DNA of 64,000 nucleotides from Hyphomicrobiales bacterium (GTDB taxonomy: Bacteria; Pseudomonadota; Alphaproteobacteria; Rhizobiales; Rhizobiaceae): the NCBI GenBank assembly GCA_900466605.1, contig UBMU01000012.1:62001-126000 (forward strand). Direction: 5' to 3'. The notes below the pieces were generated by a model. That model had not been told where the DNA came from, made no database searches, and saw nothing but the letters and a program-made list of their open reading frames with translations. The translations under genes and the position numbers were made by a program. Numbering within the stretch: position 1 is the first letter of the stretch; each line of letters starts with the position of its first letter. Positions 28,475 to 37,186 of the stretch are shown piece after piece.

Positions 28475-29749
28475 CTAGATTTTGTAGATGCGCTTGCGGG
28501 TGCCTTCGAGACGCTGCAGGATCGCTTGACGACGCTCGGGCTTCACCATGAACTCCTGGAAGCCAACAAGCCCTGCCTGCGCCATGTCCGGATCACTGTC
28601 GCGGTCATAATACTGAGACGTGCCCTTCACTTGCTTCAAGGATTCGACGGCGGCGTTGACCAGAGGGTCCTTGCTCGGGGGCAGATCGTTGCGTGGGGGG
28701 ACATTGCCACCCGGCTCGAGGTAGGCTGCCAGGTTGTCCGGCTTGTAAAAGTAGGTAAGGAATTCGCGAGCCCCCTGCTTGTTCTTTGCGTTTGCCGGAA
28801 TGTGGATCGAATTCACCGAGAATTCCTCATAGCGTGCGACGCTCGGATCAAGCACCGGGAACGGTGCGAAGCTTAGCTGTGGAAGGTCGGCTTCGGTGAA
28901 GGCTGCCCGCAGGAAGGCGCCGAGGTTCATCATTCCAGCCTTCTTTTGCGCAAGCAATGCTGCGGCTTCCTGCCAACCGAACGATGTATGGTTCGGCGTG
29001 AAGACCTCTTTCTTGATCATCGCCTCCCACTGGTCGAAAACGCCAGTGAGAGCGGGATCGAGGTAGCTCATCTGACCGTCCATCAGGGCCATGTGTTTGT
29101 CGAGACCGTTAATGCGCAGGTTCATCTGATCGAACCAGCCGGCGGCAGGCCAGAGTTCCTTGGTCCCCATGGCAATCGGCGTCAATCCGGCAGCCTTCGC
29201 CTTGTCACAATAGGCGGAAAACTCTTCTGCCGTCGTCGGCACGCTTAACCCATTCTGATCAAAAACATCCTTCCTGTAGAACATCCCCCACAAAGTGCCG
29301 CCCGTTGGAAGGCCGTACTGCTTGCCGTCGACCGTCACAGCACCTGTCGTGGCGCCGAGAACATCCTTGTACTTTTCCTTCTCGAAGAGATCGGAAATAT
29401 CGTCGAAGAGACCCCTCTTGACGAACGCGCGCATCCTGTTGCCGGAGAACCACGTGCAGACGTCGGGAGCACCCGCGACCAGATAATTGCGGATCGCCGT
29501 CTTGTGAGCCTCATGATCCATATTATTGACCACCACGGTCGTGCCAGCCTGCTTGCCAAAGTCTTCTGCGATCTTCTTCAGGGCGGCTAGCGCCTTGGCG
29601 TTGCTCTCGGCCGAAATGATATTGATTTCCTGAGCCTGAGCGATGGCTGGAATGGGAAACCCGCCTGTGAGCGCAGCCGCAGAGGCCAATCCGGCGCCTT
29701 TGAGAAAGGTCCGTCGAGTGGTTGATGAAACATGCTTCGAAAATGCCAT
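28475..29749 (-). CDS. Extracellular sugar-binding protein (family 1 solute-binding protein)
   Basis: A 424-residue periplasmic protein with a Tat-like signal (TTRRTFLKGAGLASAAALTG) cleaved near AIAQA. The mature part has typical features of the family (LAALKKIAEDFGKQAGT; YGLPTGGTLWGMFYRKDVF). A GGAGG ribosome site lies seven bases before the ATG at 29749. It is the first gene of the operon binding protein, permease, permease, ATPase, beta-galactosidase, and faces the ROK regulator. Confidence 0.93.
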   Translation of the reverse strand: MAFSKHVSSTTRRTFLKGAGLASAAALTGGFPIPAIAQAQEINIISAESNAKALAALKKIAEDFGKQAGTTVVVNNMDHEAHKTAIRNYLVAGAPDVCTWFSGNRMRAFVKRGLFDDISDLFEKEKYKDVLGATTGAVTVDGKQYGLPTGGTLWGMFYRKDVFDQNGLSVPTTAEEFSAYCDKAKAAGLTPIAMGTKELWPAAGWFDQMNLRINGLDKHMALMDGQMSYLDPALTGVFDQWEAMIKKEVFTPNHTSFGWQEAAALLAQKKAGMMNLGAFLRAAFTEADLPQLSFAPFPVLDPSVARYEEFSVNSIHIPANAKNKQGAREFLTYFYKPDNLAAYLEPGGNVPPRNDLPPSKDPLVNAAVESLKQVKGTSQYYDRDSDPDMAQAGLVGFQEFMVKPERRQAILQRLEGTRKRIYKI

Positions 29750-29936
29750 TGAATTCCTCCCAGTTGAGCAGATCAACACGTCCCAGCGCGCCGTCCTCCA
29801 AAACGGTCACGCCAAGCATTCAACGTGCCGATCGCCCTCCCTGTATTCAGCGCCGGGAGTTGATCGACGGGGCAAACTTATGCATAGATCAAACAGCGTC
29901 GCAATAGTTTATTTACAAAATTAAGGAACTCGGACG

Positions 29937-31148
29937 ATGAAGCTCAAGGGTGACCAGACGACTGCCAGAGCGATGAACCGTCGGCTGATTCTGAACCTGC
30001 TCAGGCAGGAGGGGCCTAAAAGCCGGGCGGAGCTAGCAACGGTCACGCGTCTTAGCCCCGCCGCGGTTACCTTTGTCGTCGGCGACCTCATGGACGAAGG
30101 CATCGTGACGGAAGGCGAAGCAGTTTCAAGCCTCACCGGCCGGCGCCCTACTCCGGTGCAGATTAACTATGGCCACGGGCTGGCACTTGGCTTCAAGCTG
30201 ATGGTGGATACAGTCGAGTGTGTCGCAACCGATCTGGCTACAAACCCGCTGGCGGCGATCCGGATACCCCTGCAAAGCCACGAGCCGGACGACGTCGCCG
30301 ATACGCTCGCCTCAACTGTCCCTCGGCTCATTGAGCTCGCAGGACGACAGGATGCCAGGCTTGCCGGTATAGGCATCTCCATGCCCGGCGTGATAAACCA
30401 CGAGCAGACAATATGTGTTCGGAGTCATCGCTTCAAATGGGACGATGTCGCTTTGGCGTCGCTCGTTGCAAAGCGCGTAGACGCTCCCGTCTGGCTGGAA
30501 GACGATACCAATGCCTATGCAATTGCACAGCAACTGTTCGGGCTGGGACGCCAGCATAAGAACATGGCAGTGCTTGCTGTTGGCGTCGGGATAAGTTGCG
30601 CATTGGTAATAGAAGGTAAGCTCTATCGCGGAGCCAATGGCGCGGCCGGCAAGTTCGGGCACACGCTTTACGAGGAAGATGGCCGGCTATGCGAATGCGG
30701 CAAGCGTGGCTGCCTGATGGCATACCACTCCGAGGCGTCGATGCTGCGGCGGTGGCGAGAGGCAACCGGTGGACGCGCGACTGAGCTGCGGTCGGCACTG
30801 GCCGACAAGGACCCGATTGCCGTTAAAATCGTCGAAGATGCAGGCCGCAGTATTGGCACGGCATTGGCTAATCTCATCAATGTGACGGACCCGGAGGTCA
30901 TCGTCGCGGGTGGGGAGGCTGTTTCTCTTGGAGAGCATTTCCTGGCGCCGTTGCGAAAGACATTGGCGCTGCGAACATTCAGGGCACCACCGCCAATCTT
31001 GCCCGATTGGGAGGATAACTCCTGGGCACGTGGCGCTGCAGCGTTGGTGACGCAACGCATGTTCGATTTCGAATCCTCCGGCGGGATCACAAACCCAACC
31101 GATGGTTCAGCGAGCGGCGCGGCAGCAAGGCTTGGCGCTAGGAAATAG
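29937..31148 (+). CDS. ROK family transcriptional repressor
   Basis: A 403-residue regulator: winged helix (ILNLLRQEGPKSRAELATVT, residues 18-37, then RLSPAAVTFVVGDLMDEGIV) plus a sugar-kinase-like ROK domain. The ROK zinc motif is present as GKFGHTLYEEDGRLCECGKRG with the following Cys. It starts after AAGGAA at 29925 and is divergent from the galactoside operon, so it likely represses that operon until a sugar binds. The AT-rich stretch at 29908-29924 (TTTATTTACAAAATTAA) resembles ROK operators and may be its site. The 258 bases after the gene hold nothing recognisable. Confidence 0.92.
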   Translation: MKLKGDQTTARAMNRRLILNLLRQEGPKSRAELATVTRLSPAAVTFVVGDLMDEGIVTEGEAVSSLTGRRPTPVQINYGHGLALGFKLMVDTVECVATDLATNPLAAIRIPLQSHEPDDVADTLASTVPRLIELAGRQDARLAGIGISMPGVINHEQTICVRSHRFKWDDVALASLVAKRVDAPVWLEDDTNAYAIAQQLFGLGRQHKNMAVLAVGVGISCALVIEGKLYRGANGAAGKFGHTLYEEDGRLCECGKRGCLMAYHSEASMLRRWREATGGRATELRSALADKDPIAVKIVEDAGRSIGTALANLINVTDPEVIVAGGEAVSLGEHFLAPLRKTLALRTFRAPPPILPDWEDNSWARGAAALVTQRMFDFESSGGITNPTDGSASGAAARLGARK

Positions 31149-31406
31149 AGAGATCTGAAGAGTACGCATCAATGTGGCAAGTGAACGAGCCATATGAGCG
31201 AGATGCGAACCGAATTCGTAAGTCTGTCACCCAAGCGGCCGGCTGCCCGATTTTCAGCTTTTCTGGAACATCTCCCGCTCACCAGCACCAGCGTCACTGT
31301 CGTGACGGTGGAATGAAACCAGGCGTATCTCGGGCGTGGCTGCGATCGTCTTCCATGACGTTGATCGCGAACCAGCGCGTTCGCTTACAGAGGTATCTTT
31401 ACCAAG

Positions 31407-31592
31407 CTAATGTGAAACGCGCTCTGGCTTTCCCTTGCGTTTCGTTGATGCAAATTCCTCGAGCTGCTTTTCACTCATCGACTCGACCATCTCGCGTGAA
31501 GCACCTTTGAGACCGCTCTTTGGTGTTTGGCCGCGCTTTGCCGCCAGAGCGGCACCGGCTGCCTTTTGCTGTGCTTTGGATTTTGCAGGCAT
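31407..31592 (-). CDS. DUF3008 family small protein
   Basis: A 61-residue basic protein. The opening MPAKSKAQQKAAGAALAAKR is the DUF3008 signature and the rest (LKGASREMVESMSEKQLEEF) fits the family. It is widespread and uncharacterised, and often listed among stationary-phase or stress genes. A ribosome site AAGGAG lies upstream on the minus strand (about 31600). It is isolated, facing the MscS gene at 31829. Confidence 0.88.
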   Translation of the reverse strand: MPAKSKAQQKAAGAALAAKRGQTPKSGLKGASREMVESMSEKQLEEFASTKRKGKPERVSH

Positions 31593-31828
31593 TTGACGAA
31601 CTCCTTGCTGAGGCAGAAGTAACCTTCATGCGAGAGCAAAGTTCCTTCTTCTGATTGCGGTCCGCATCGTACAGAACGCTGCCATGTTGGGAACAAATCG
31701 GAAATTTCAACCGTTCTGCTCAGTGCCGAGCTCGAATTCGTTTCGCGACAGATGGATTTGGCTGATGCCTCTTCTTCAAACGAGACAACCTTCGACCGAA
31801 TCCCATCCACCCTATGATCAGGTAAATT

Positions 31829-32638
31829 ATGGAAAATCAGGCAGCCAATGTTGTACTTGCCACGAGAACCGCGTTTAACCAGGCAACAGCCCTGGCGGTG
31901 ACCTACGGGTTTTCAATCCTTGGTGCCATTGTTCTCCTCATCGGAGGATGGATCCTCTCCGGTGTAATCAGTCGTTCGGCATACCGTGTAATCTCCAAAA
32001 TCCATGGGATTGACGAGACACTGGCCAGATTTTTTCAGAACCTCCTACATTACGGACTGCTGATTATCGTCTTTGTCACCGTGCTCGGGCAGTTTGGGGT
32101 ACAAACCGCCTCAATTATCGCTGCCCTCGGCGCGGCGGGCCTGGCAATCGGGCTTGCGCTTCAAGGAACGCTGCAGAACATCGCTGCGGGCATTATGCTT
32201 CTCATCCTGCGCCCATTTCGGGTCGGGGAGTATATCGAAACAGCCAACGTCAAAGGCGTGATACGTGAGATCGGGCTTTTTGCGACCGAATTGAAAACAT
32301 CCGATGGCCTCTATCTGATGGCACCCAATTCGACGCTCTGGAATACACCGATCCTCAATCACAGTCGCGAGCCGAATAGGCGTCAAGAGCTATCGATTGC
32401 AATTGGCAACGATGTCGACGTCGGCAATGCAAAGCAAGCGGTTCTCAACATCGTGGCCGCGGACGATCGAGTAAGGGCTCAGCCATCACCTCGCGTCTAT
32501 TCCGACGACCTCACGGCTGACAAGACAGTCCTCAAGATTGAGTACTGGGCCAAGACAAGAGAGTGGACGGAAACACGCCACGACGTTATCGACCGCCTCA
32601 AGTCAGGGCTTGCGGAACATGGCTTTACCATCAAGTAG
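31829..32638 (+). CDS. Small-conductance mechanosensitive channel, MscS family
   Basis: A 269-residue protein close to canonical MscS: three membrane segments, then the pore helix region SIIAALGAAGLAIGLALQGT, the beta domain (LILRPFRVGEYIETANVKGVI) and a C-terminal domain with LMAPNSTLWNTPILNHSR. It is the second MscS-family gene in the window and much closer to the E. coli type than the one at 19262. It is a single-gene unit; the 236 bases upstream carry no other gene. Confidence 0.93.
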   Translation: MENQAANVVLATRTAFNQATALAVTYGFSILGAIVLLIGGWILSGVISRSAYRVISKIHGIDETLARFFQNLLHYGLLIIVFVTVLGQFGVQTASIIAALGAAGLAIGLALQGTLQNIAAGIMLLILRPFRVGEYIETANVKGVIREIGLFATELKTSDGLYLMAPNSTLWNTPILNHSREPNRRQELSIAIGNDVDVGNAKQAVLNIVAADDRVRAQPSPRVYSDDLTADKTVLKIEYWAKTREWTETRHDVIDRLKSGLAEHGFTIK

Positions 32639-32907
32639 GCGGTGGCTGTCGTTGGAGCAGAAGCGCGGCGTCATCGGTTTCACCGTTGAGCCGCGGCAAG
32701 ATGACGGGTGGTGATGATGGTTTCGTGCGCCGATGGTTTCGCAATGACAGGAACATCCCTCTGCCTATCGTCGATGGCTTCGGGGTCCCCGGTGGAGTCA
32801 CAACGCCAAGACCGCAAATGTTTGCGCGCAATGATCGGGCCCGTGAATTTCAAACGAGCGCTTCAGCGTTTGAACGACAGACGAAAAACGTGTACGCGGA
32901 AAGCATC

Positions 32908-33237
32908 ATGACCCTGAGCCAACAACTAACGGCTGCCAGAGCGCTTCTTGGGTGGGACCTCGCCAAGCTTTCGGCTGCCTCTGGCGTGTCTGTCATTGAT
33001 ATTGAGCGCCTGGAAACCAAAGCCGGAACAATTCCGCCAAACACACCGGAGCTTGGGCCGATATTCCTGGCCTTCGAAAAAGCCGGCGTTGTGCTCATCG
33101 ACGAGGGTCCCGTCGATGGTGGGGCGGGTGTCCGGTTCCGTACCAGGCGATCGGCCAAGGTTTACACGGATGAGGCAGATACCGTTCAGTACAAGGAATA
33201 CCTCGTCAATGACGCGCCCCCCGGTGCGGGCGGGTGA
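32908..33237 (+). CDS. Small helix-turn-helix (XRE-like) protein
   Basis: A 109-residue protein whose N-terminus reads as a Cro/CI-type helix-turn-helix (ARALLGWDLAKLSAASGVSV, then IDIERLE). The middle AFEKAGVVLIDEGPVDGGAGVRFR is typical of rhizobial XRE-like proteins of about this size. The ATG at 32908 was chosen at the start of the conserved part; the open frame back to 32563 overlaps MscS and is not credible. Target and partner are unknown. The 298 bases that follow contain no supported gene. Confidence 0.7.
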   Translation: MTLSQQLTAARALLGWDLAKLSAASGVSVIDIERLETKAGTIPPNTPELGPIFLAFEKAGVVLIDEGPVDGGAGVRFRTRRSAKVYTDEADTVQYKEYLVNDAPPGAGG

Positions 33238-33535
33238 CCGACTGCCATTGGCGAGGCAACCGCGGACACGCTATCGTCGCGCCTTGTCAGACATGGGCAC
33301 TATCGGCAGATCGTTGTCCCAGCAAAATCAACAACTCAAACCGCATGCAGAAAGTCTCGTCTAACGCTTCAGTTGAAATCCGAGGCCAGAGCCCACATTT
33401 CAGGCCGATGTTGATTTTGCAAGTAGACGCCGTACCGCCAAACGCAATTGAATCAATCTGGACACTCGCGAACGATCGTTTCTGTCAAACTCTCTTCACG
33501 AACGCCTCGTAGGACGAGAAAGGAGGTATCCGTTC

Positions 33536-33988
33536 ATGACAAAACCCTGGACGTTTAGCCGTGGACCGGTCGAGGCGAACGAGGCCGATCTCTTCAAGGC
33601 GCAAGCGATCAACGAACACCTTGTTCGTCCTATTTCCGTTCTGCCAGAACGGCTCGGCGATCCAATCAAACCATTTGCCCTTGGATTGTGGAACGAGATC
33701 CGTGAACTGATGAAGCCCAACATTTCAGTGACGTCCCTCAGAAGGGCCACTGGCGCCTACCTGCATTCCAAGCGGTACTTTTTCGCGACGGCCCAACCAG
33801 GGTCCATGCGCTTTGATCTTAACGGTGCGCCAACTGGACCCGTGTCAGCCGCCGATCGCCTGGCAGCGCAAGAGCGGTATCAAAGGCTCAAGCGCACCGA
33901 CACTGAAGGCAAACAAGACGTCGCGTCTCTTGCCCCCGCCCTCACAAAGACCGAACGCATTCGAGCAGCACTCCTTTCCGGACGTTAG
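33536..33988 (+). CDS. ProQ/FinO family RNA chaperone
   Basis: A 150-residue protein with the FinO fold sequence: SVLPERLGDPIKPFALGLWNE, SLRRATGAYLHSKRYFFATA, and RFDLNGAPTGPVSAADRLAAQ. A strong AGGAGG precedes the ATG. FinO-domain proteins bind stem-loop RNAs and assist antisense regulation; FinO itself controls plasmid transfer RNA. Being close to a ctRNA-regulated replicon makes plasmid RNA an attractive but unproven client. Directly downstream lies a decayed protease gene. Confidence 0.88.
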   Translation: MTKPWTFSRGPVEANEADLFKAQAINEHLVRPISVLPERLGDPIKPFALGLWNEIRELMKPNISVTSLRRATGAYLHSKRYFFATAQPGSMRFDLNGAPTGPVSAADRLAAQERYQRLKRTDTEGKQDVASLAPALTKTERIRAALLSGR

Positions 33989-33999
33989 CGACGGATGGG

Positions 34000-34580
34000 A
34001 TACCTCACGCCGGAAATCCCGGCGATAGGCACGGGTCACGAGTACAGGATATCTGTCGGCGTTGTACCCGAGGCGACACTGATCATCGTCAAGCACGATT
34101 TCGATGGCAGCGTGAGCCTGCAGGCGGCAATCTAGTTCATCGCCGACCAGGCAGCGGCCATTCCCGGCGGATCGACCCCGCAGTCGCCAACGTGAGCCTT
34201 GGGCACTCCCTTGGTCCACATGACGGCACCGATGAGCTCGACCAGATGATCGACAATTGGCTGTTGTGGCGACCAGCCGGAGCGGCTCTGGTGGTCCTGG
34301 TAACATCAGCTGGAAACAACGGCGGCCATTTCGAGGTAGGCAAAGTCAATGTCGGCGGCGATGCCTCACACGCCCGAGGTCACGCAGACCAGCACCTCCA
34401 GTATCAACGGCACTATCGTCAATGTGGCCGCAAACCAGCGGCGTGTACATCGCTATTACCTCAGCCGCGGCAGGGCAGAACCAACCCGGCGACTGGACGA
34501 TCGAATTCACCAGCAACGACCGGTCGTTGACCAGCAATGGGTACAATGTTTGCGCCAGGAGCAGACGACAACACCAAGTT
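34000..34580 (+). pseudogene. Decayed S8 subtilisin-like peptidase pseudogene
   Basis: Fragments of a subtilase can be followed through several frames. DRHGSRV (catalytic His motif) is at 34024-34044. After a frameshift come VVPEATLIIVKHDFDGSV from 34061, an in-frame TAG at 34133, FIADQAAA, and a TGA at 34193. Back in the first frame are SLGHSLGPHDGTDELDQMID and the oxyanion motif SAGNNGG (from 34195). The tail continues in two more frames as INGTIVNVAANQ and GVYIAITSAAAGQNQPGDWT. At least three frame changes and two stops make it non-functional, and the active-site serine region is absent. Confidence 0.75.
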
Positions 34581-35219
34581 CTACCAGCGCACAACATAGC
34601 GTCCGCAGATCGTACCGAGCGCTACAAGCCCGGCAATCGCGATCGAATACCAAGTGGCGACAAACAGCGGAGAATCGTCGGGGCAATGTGCCGCGTAAAA
34701 GGTTGCCGCGATGCCACCGGCAAGCAGGCCAGCGACGGCGCTGGCTAGACGAGGGCGTGTCGGGGCTCCGTACCGGAGCGCAGCAAGAAAGATGGTCAGG
34801 GGACCAAGACCGATCAGCGGAATGAAAGTCAGGCAGACGTAGGAGTTGCGACCCCACCACACAATGCCGAGTTGATCAGAAGGTACCGCAAATAATTCGG
34901 CTGCCACCGCGGCGCCGAGAAGCACCGGTATCAGGAAGAGCCAACGAGCGGCGCCTCTAATACTGGAACCCGGACGCGACAGCAGCCGCAGGAGCATAAA
35001 GGCCACGACGGTGATCGCGAGTGTGAGGATGAATTTAAACAGGAAACGAAGGGTATGGATGGCTGCAGCAAAGTCAGGACGGGGTCCGATCAGAACCCAA
35101 AAGGCAACTGCCGCGATGATTGTCGCAAGGACGATTGCCACCCACCATGCATAACGAAGCGGTAGCACGCGCTTTTCTGCATCTGCCTTCAGGGCATTGA
35201 TGAGGTCGTTGGTCTGCAT
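34581..35219 (-). CDS. nrsF: NrsF-type membrane anti-sigma factor (DUF1109)
   Basis: A 212-residue inner-membrane protein with six hydrophobic segments, the DUF1109/NrsF architecture. Two cysteines, C129 (NSYVCLTFIP) and C179 (AAHCPDDSP), are 50 residues apart, as I recall for the two critical cysteines of the Caulobacter protein. The ATG at 35219 is one base after the sigma gene's stop codon. NrsF holds its ECF sigma factor at the membrane and releases it on metal or redox stress, probably through these cysteines. Its 3' end abuts the subtilase pseudogene. Confidence 0.88.
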   Translation of the reverse strand: MQTNDLINALKADAEKRVLPLRYAWWVAIVLATIIAAVAFWVLIGPRPDFAAAIHTLRFLFKFILTLAITVVAFMLLRLLSRPGSSIRGAARWLFLIPVLLGAAVAAELFAVPSDQLGIVWWGRNSYVCLTFIPLIGLGPLTIFLAALRYGAPTRPRLASAVAGLLAGGIAATFYAAHCPDDSPLFVATWYSIAIAGLVALGTICGRYVVRW

Positions 35220-35220
35220 T

Positions 35221-35757
35221 TCAGCTCCGTCCAAACTTTTTTGCAATCGATCGCAAACCCCGATGCAGGGCCACTCGCACCGCTGTCTCTGTCATGCCGA
35301 ACTTTTTTGCCGTCTCCCCGATCGAGTGCCCCTCGACCGAAATCGCGGCCACGACAGAACGCTGGCCCGGCGCCAGTCCATCCAGCACGCGAGCGATCTC
35401 TCGACCGCTCACCATCTCGACCTCAGGCCCGCCAACCGTCTCGGCGATGTCGTCGATCTCGATCTCTACGTGGCGACCACGCTTGCGAAAAGCGTCAATC
35501 AGCTTGAAGCGCGCAATCGCATAAATCCAAGGCAGAACAGGCGCGTCGCTTATCCATGTGTGACGCTTCAGATGAATTGCGAGTAGCGTTTCCTGCACAA
35601 CGTCCTCAGGGTCGACGCCGCCCTGCACAATCTTGCTGCGCGCTAAGCCGCGCACAATCGTGGCGGTGCGCGATAGGAACGCGGCATAGGCCCGCTCGTC
35701 CCCTAAGATCGCCGCGCGCAGCAGCGTGGCAAGTTCATTTTCGGCGTCGCCGCTCAA
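35221..35757 (-). CDS. ECF sigma factor, SigF-like (NrsF-controlled)
   Basis: A 178-residue sigma-70 family ECF factor. Region 2 is VDPEDVVQETLLAIHLKRHT with PWIYAIARFKLIDAFRKRGR, and region 4 is LAPGQRSVVAAISVEGHSIG with ETAKKFGMTETAVRVALHRG. The start codon appears to be TTG at 35757; no in-frame ATG exists before region 2. Its putative autoregulatory promoter lies so close (35772-35797) that the message would be almost leaderless. It precedes nrsF in the same unit and is divergent from the bufferin operon, its expected target. Confidence 0.9.
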   Translation of the reverse strand: MSGDAENELATLLRAAILGDERAYAAFLSRTATIVRGLARSKIVQGGVDPEDVVQETLLAIHLKRHTWISDAPVLPWIYAIARFKLIDAFRKRGRHVEIEIDDIAETVGGPEVEMVSGREIARVLDGLAPGQRSVVAAISVEGHSIGETAKKFGMTETAVRVALHRGLRSIAKKFGRS

Positions 35758-35771
35758 ACCTATCTCTCCAA

Positions 35772-35797
35772 TACGCGCGCACTGGCTGCTTTGTTAC
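35772..35797 (-). promoter_or_regulatory. SigF-type promoter of the sigma/anti-sigma unit
   Basis: On the minus strand GTAACA (35797-35792), sixteen bases, then CGTA (35775-35772). This mirrors the opposite promoter at 35864-35889 and the GTAACC-N16-CGAA type described for Caulobacter SigF, differing in one -10 base. It implies autoregulation. Confidence 0.6.
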
Positions 35798-35863
35798 GCG
35801 CCGCCTTAAATATTGTCCAACCAAGCGGTGCCGTCGATCACGAACTCGTGTTCGCCGCAGGAT

Positions 35864-35889
35864 GTAACAGTGCGCGCCGCCCGCCCGAA
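35864..35889 (+). promoter_or_regulatory. SigF-type promoter of the bufferin operon
   Basis: GTAACA at 35864-35869, sixteen bases, then CGAA at 35886-35889, matching the SigF-type consensus. Transcription would begin around 35896 and leave about 48 bases of leader including the ribosome site GAGGAGA before the bufA ATG at 35944. Confidence 0.75.
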
Positions 35890-35943
35890 GAAAGAATTAC
35901 GCGGCCGATGACGGCACGCGGAAGTTCCAAGAGGAGATGATCC

Positions 35944-36231
35944 ATGTACCGTTCGACGCTCACCCTTACCCTCGCCGGCTCGCTCGCCACCGCTCTTGCG
36001 TACGTTGCCTTTGCAGCACCGTTACCTGCTGAGAAAATGGTCGGCAACGAGAAATGCTATGGCATTGCGCTCAAGGGCCAGAACGACTGCGCGGCTGGGG
36101 CCGGCACGACCTGCGCTGGTACCTCCACGATGGATTACCAAGGCAACTCCTGGAAGGCCGTGCCGGCGGGCACCTGCACCAGCATGAATATCGATGGTCA
36201 CATGGGCAAGCTGGAGCCTCTCAAAGGCTGA
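35944..36231 (+). CDS. bufA: Bufferin-type RiPP precursor (DUF2282, BufA1-like)
   Basis: A 95-residue exported peptide. The signal ([20 protein letters not shown]) ends near A24/A25. The mature part has four cysteines, C38, C49, C57 and C78, in the bufferin pattern ([31 protein letters not shown]). In characterised bufferins the two central cysteines are converted to thiooxazole groups by the DUF692 enzyme, giving a copper-binding periplasmic peptide. The gene heads an operon with bufB, bufC and a DoxX gene. Metal stress induction through the ECF sigma factor is expected. The metal bound by this member is not known. Confidence 0.9.
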   Translation: MYRSTLTLTLAGSLATALAYVAFAAPLPAEKMVGNEKCYGIALKGQNDCAAGAGTTCAGTSTMDYQGNSWKAVPAGTCTSMNIDGHMGKLEPLKG

Positions 36232-36237
36232 CTGTAA

Positions 36238-36267
36238 GGCGGGGGCCCGGTCGCTTGGGCCTCCGCC
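36238..36267 (+). promoter_or_regulatory. Stable intercistronic RNA hairpin between bufA and bufB
   Basis: GGCGGGGGCCC (36238-36248) and GGGCCTCCGCC (36257-36267) form an 11-bp stem with one G-U pair and an 8-base loop, seven bases after the bufA stop. No T-run follows, so it is more likely an RNA-stabilising or attenuating element than a full terminator. It would raise precursor level relative to the enzymes. Confidence 0.6.
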
Positions 36268-36298
36268 ACTGTTGTCAGACGAACAGAGGAAAGCCACG

Positions 36299-37186
36299 AT
36301 GCCCGCCTGTGAAACCGCACTATCCGCCTTGCCCGCGCGTGGCGGCCTTGGCCTCAAGCCCGAACATTATGAAACCATCCTGGCCACACGGCCGGATGTC
36401 GGGTTCTTTGAGGTGCATGCCGAGAATTATATGGGAGCCGGTGGTCCGCCACATCGTTATCTGGAAGCCATCGCAGACCACTATCCCCTTTCGCTGCATG
36501 GCGTTGGGTTGTCGATCGGCGCGGCCCATGGGCTCGACAAGGCGCATCTCAAACGGCTACGCAGCCTGATCGATCGCTACCGACCGCAGAGCTTTTCCGA
36601 ACATCTGGCTTGGTCGACCCACACCACAGGCTACCTTAACGACCTGTTGCCGCTTCCCTACACGCCAGAAACCCTTGCGCGCGTCATCGACCATGTCGAC
36701 GAAACCCAGCAGACGCTTGGGCGACGAATGCTGCTCGAAAATCCTTCGACCTACGTGCTGTTTGCCGACAGCACAATCAACGAGGTCGACTTTCTGGCAA
36801 CGATTGCCGAGCGGACCGCCTGCGGCCTCTTGCTCGATGTGAACAACGTCATGGTATCGGCGGTGAACCACCGGCTCGATGCCGCCACCTATATCGAACT
36901 TTTTCCGGTCGAGCTGGTTGGCGAAATCCATCTTGCTGGCTACGACGAGACGGTCGATGCCGTCGGCGATCGCCTGCTGATCGATGCCCATGGCTCGAGG
37001 GTGAAGAGTGATGTGGTGGCACTCTACCAGCACACCCTTCAGCGAAGTGGCCCGTTGCCAACGTTGATTGAATGGGACAACGATGTGCCGGATTTCGCCA
37101 CCCTGCAGGCCGAAGCAGCACGTGCGGATGCGTTTCTCATGGCAGAAACACTCCGACGGAGCGAACATCGGGTCAAGATGGCATGA
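36299..37186 (+). CDS. bufB: Multinuclear non-heme iron oxidase (MNIO, DUF692), BufB
   Basis: A 295-residue TIM-barrel protein of the DUF692 family, which installs oxidative cysteine modifications in RiPPs. Candidate iron ligands are visible: H and E in [12 protein letters not shown] in [11 protein letters not shown] and H in FSEHLAWS, E in LLENPSTY, D and N in [10 protein letters not shown] in [10 protein letters not shown] and H in IDAHGSRV. The ATG at 36299 follows GAGGA. The longer frame from 36194 begins inside bufA and is rejected. It overlaps bufC by ATGA, consistent with a stoichiometric enzyme complex. Confidence 0.93.
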   Translation: MPACETALSALPARGGLGLKPEHYETILATRPDVGFFEVHAENYMGAGGPPHRYLEAIADHYPLSLHGVGLSIGAAHGLDKAHLKRLRSLIDRYRPQSFSEHLAWSTHTTGYLNDLLPLPYTPETLARVIDHVDETQQTLGRRMLLENPSTYVLFADSTINEVDFLATIAERTACGLLLDVNNVMVSAVNHRLDAATYIELFPVELVGEIHLAGYDETVDAVGDRLLIDAHGSRVKSDVVALYQHTLQRSGPLPTLIEWDNDVPDFATLQAEAARADAFLMAETLRRSEHRVKMA

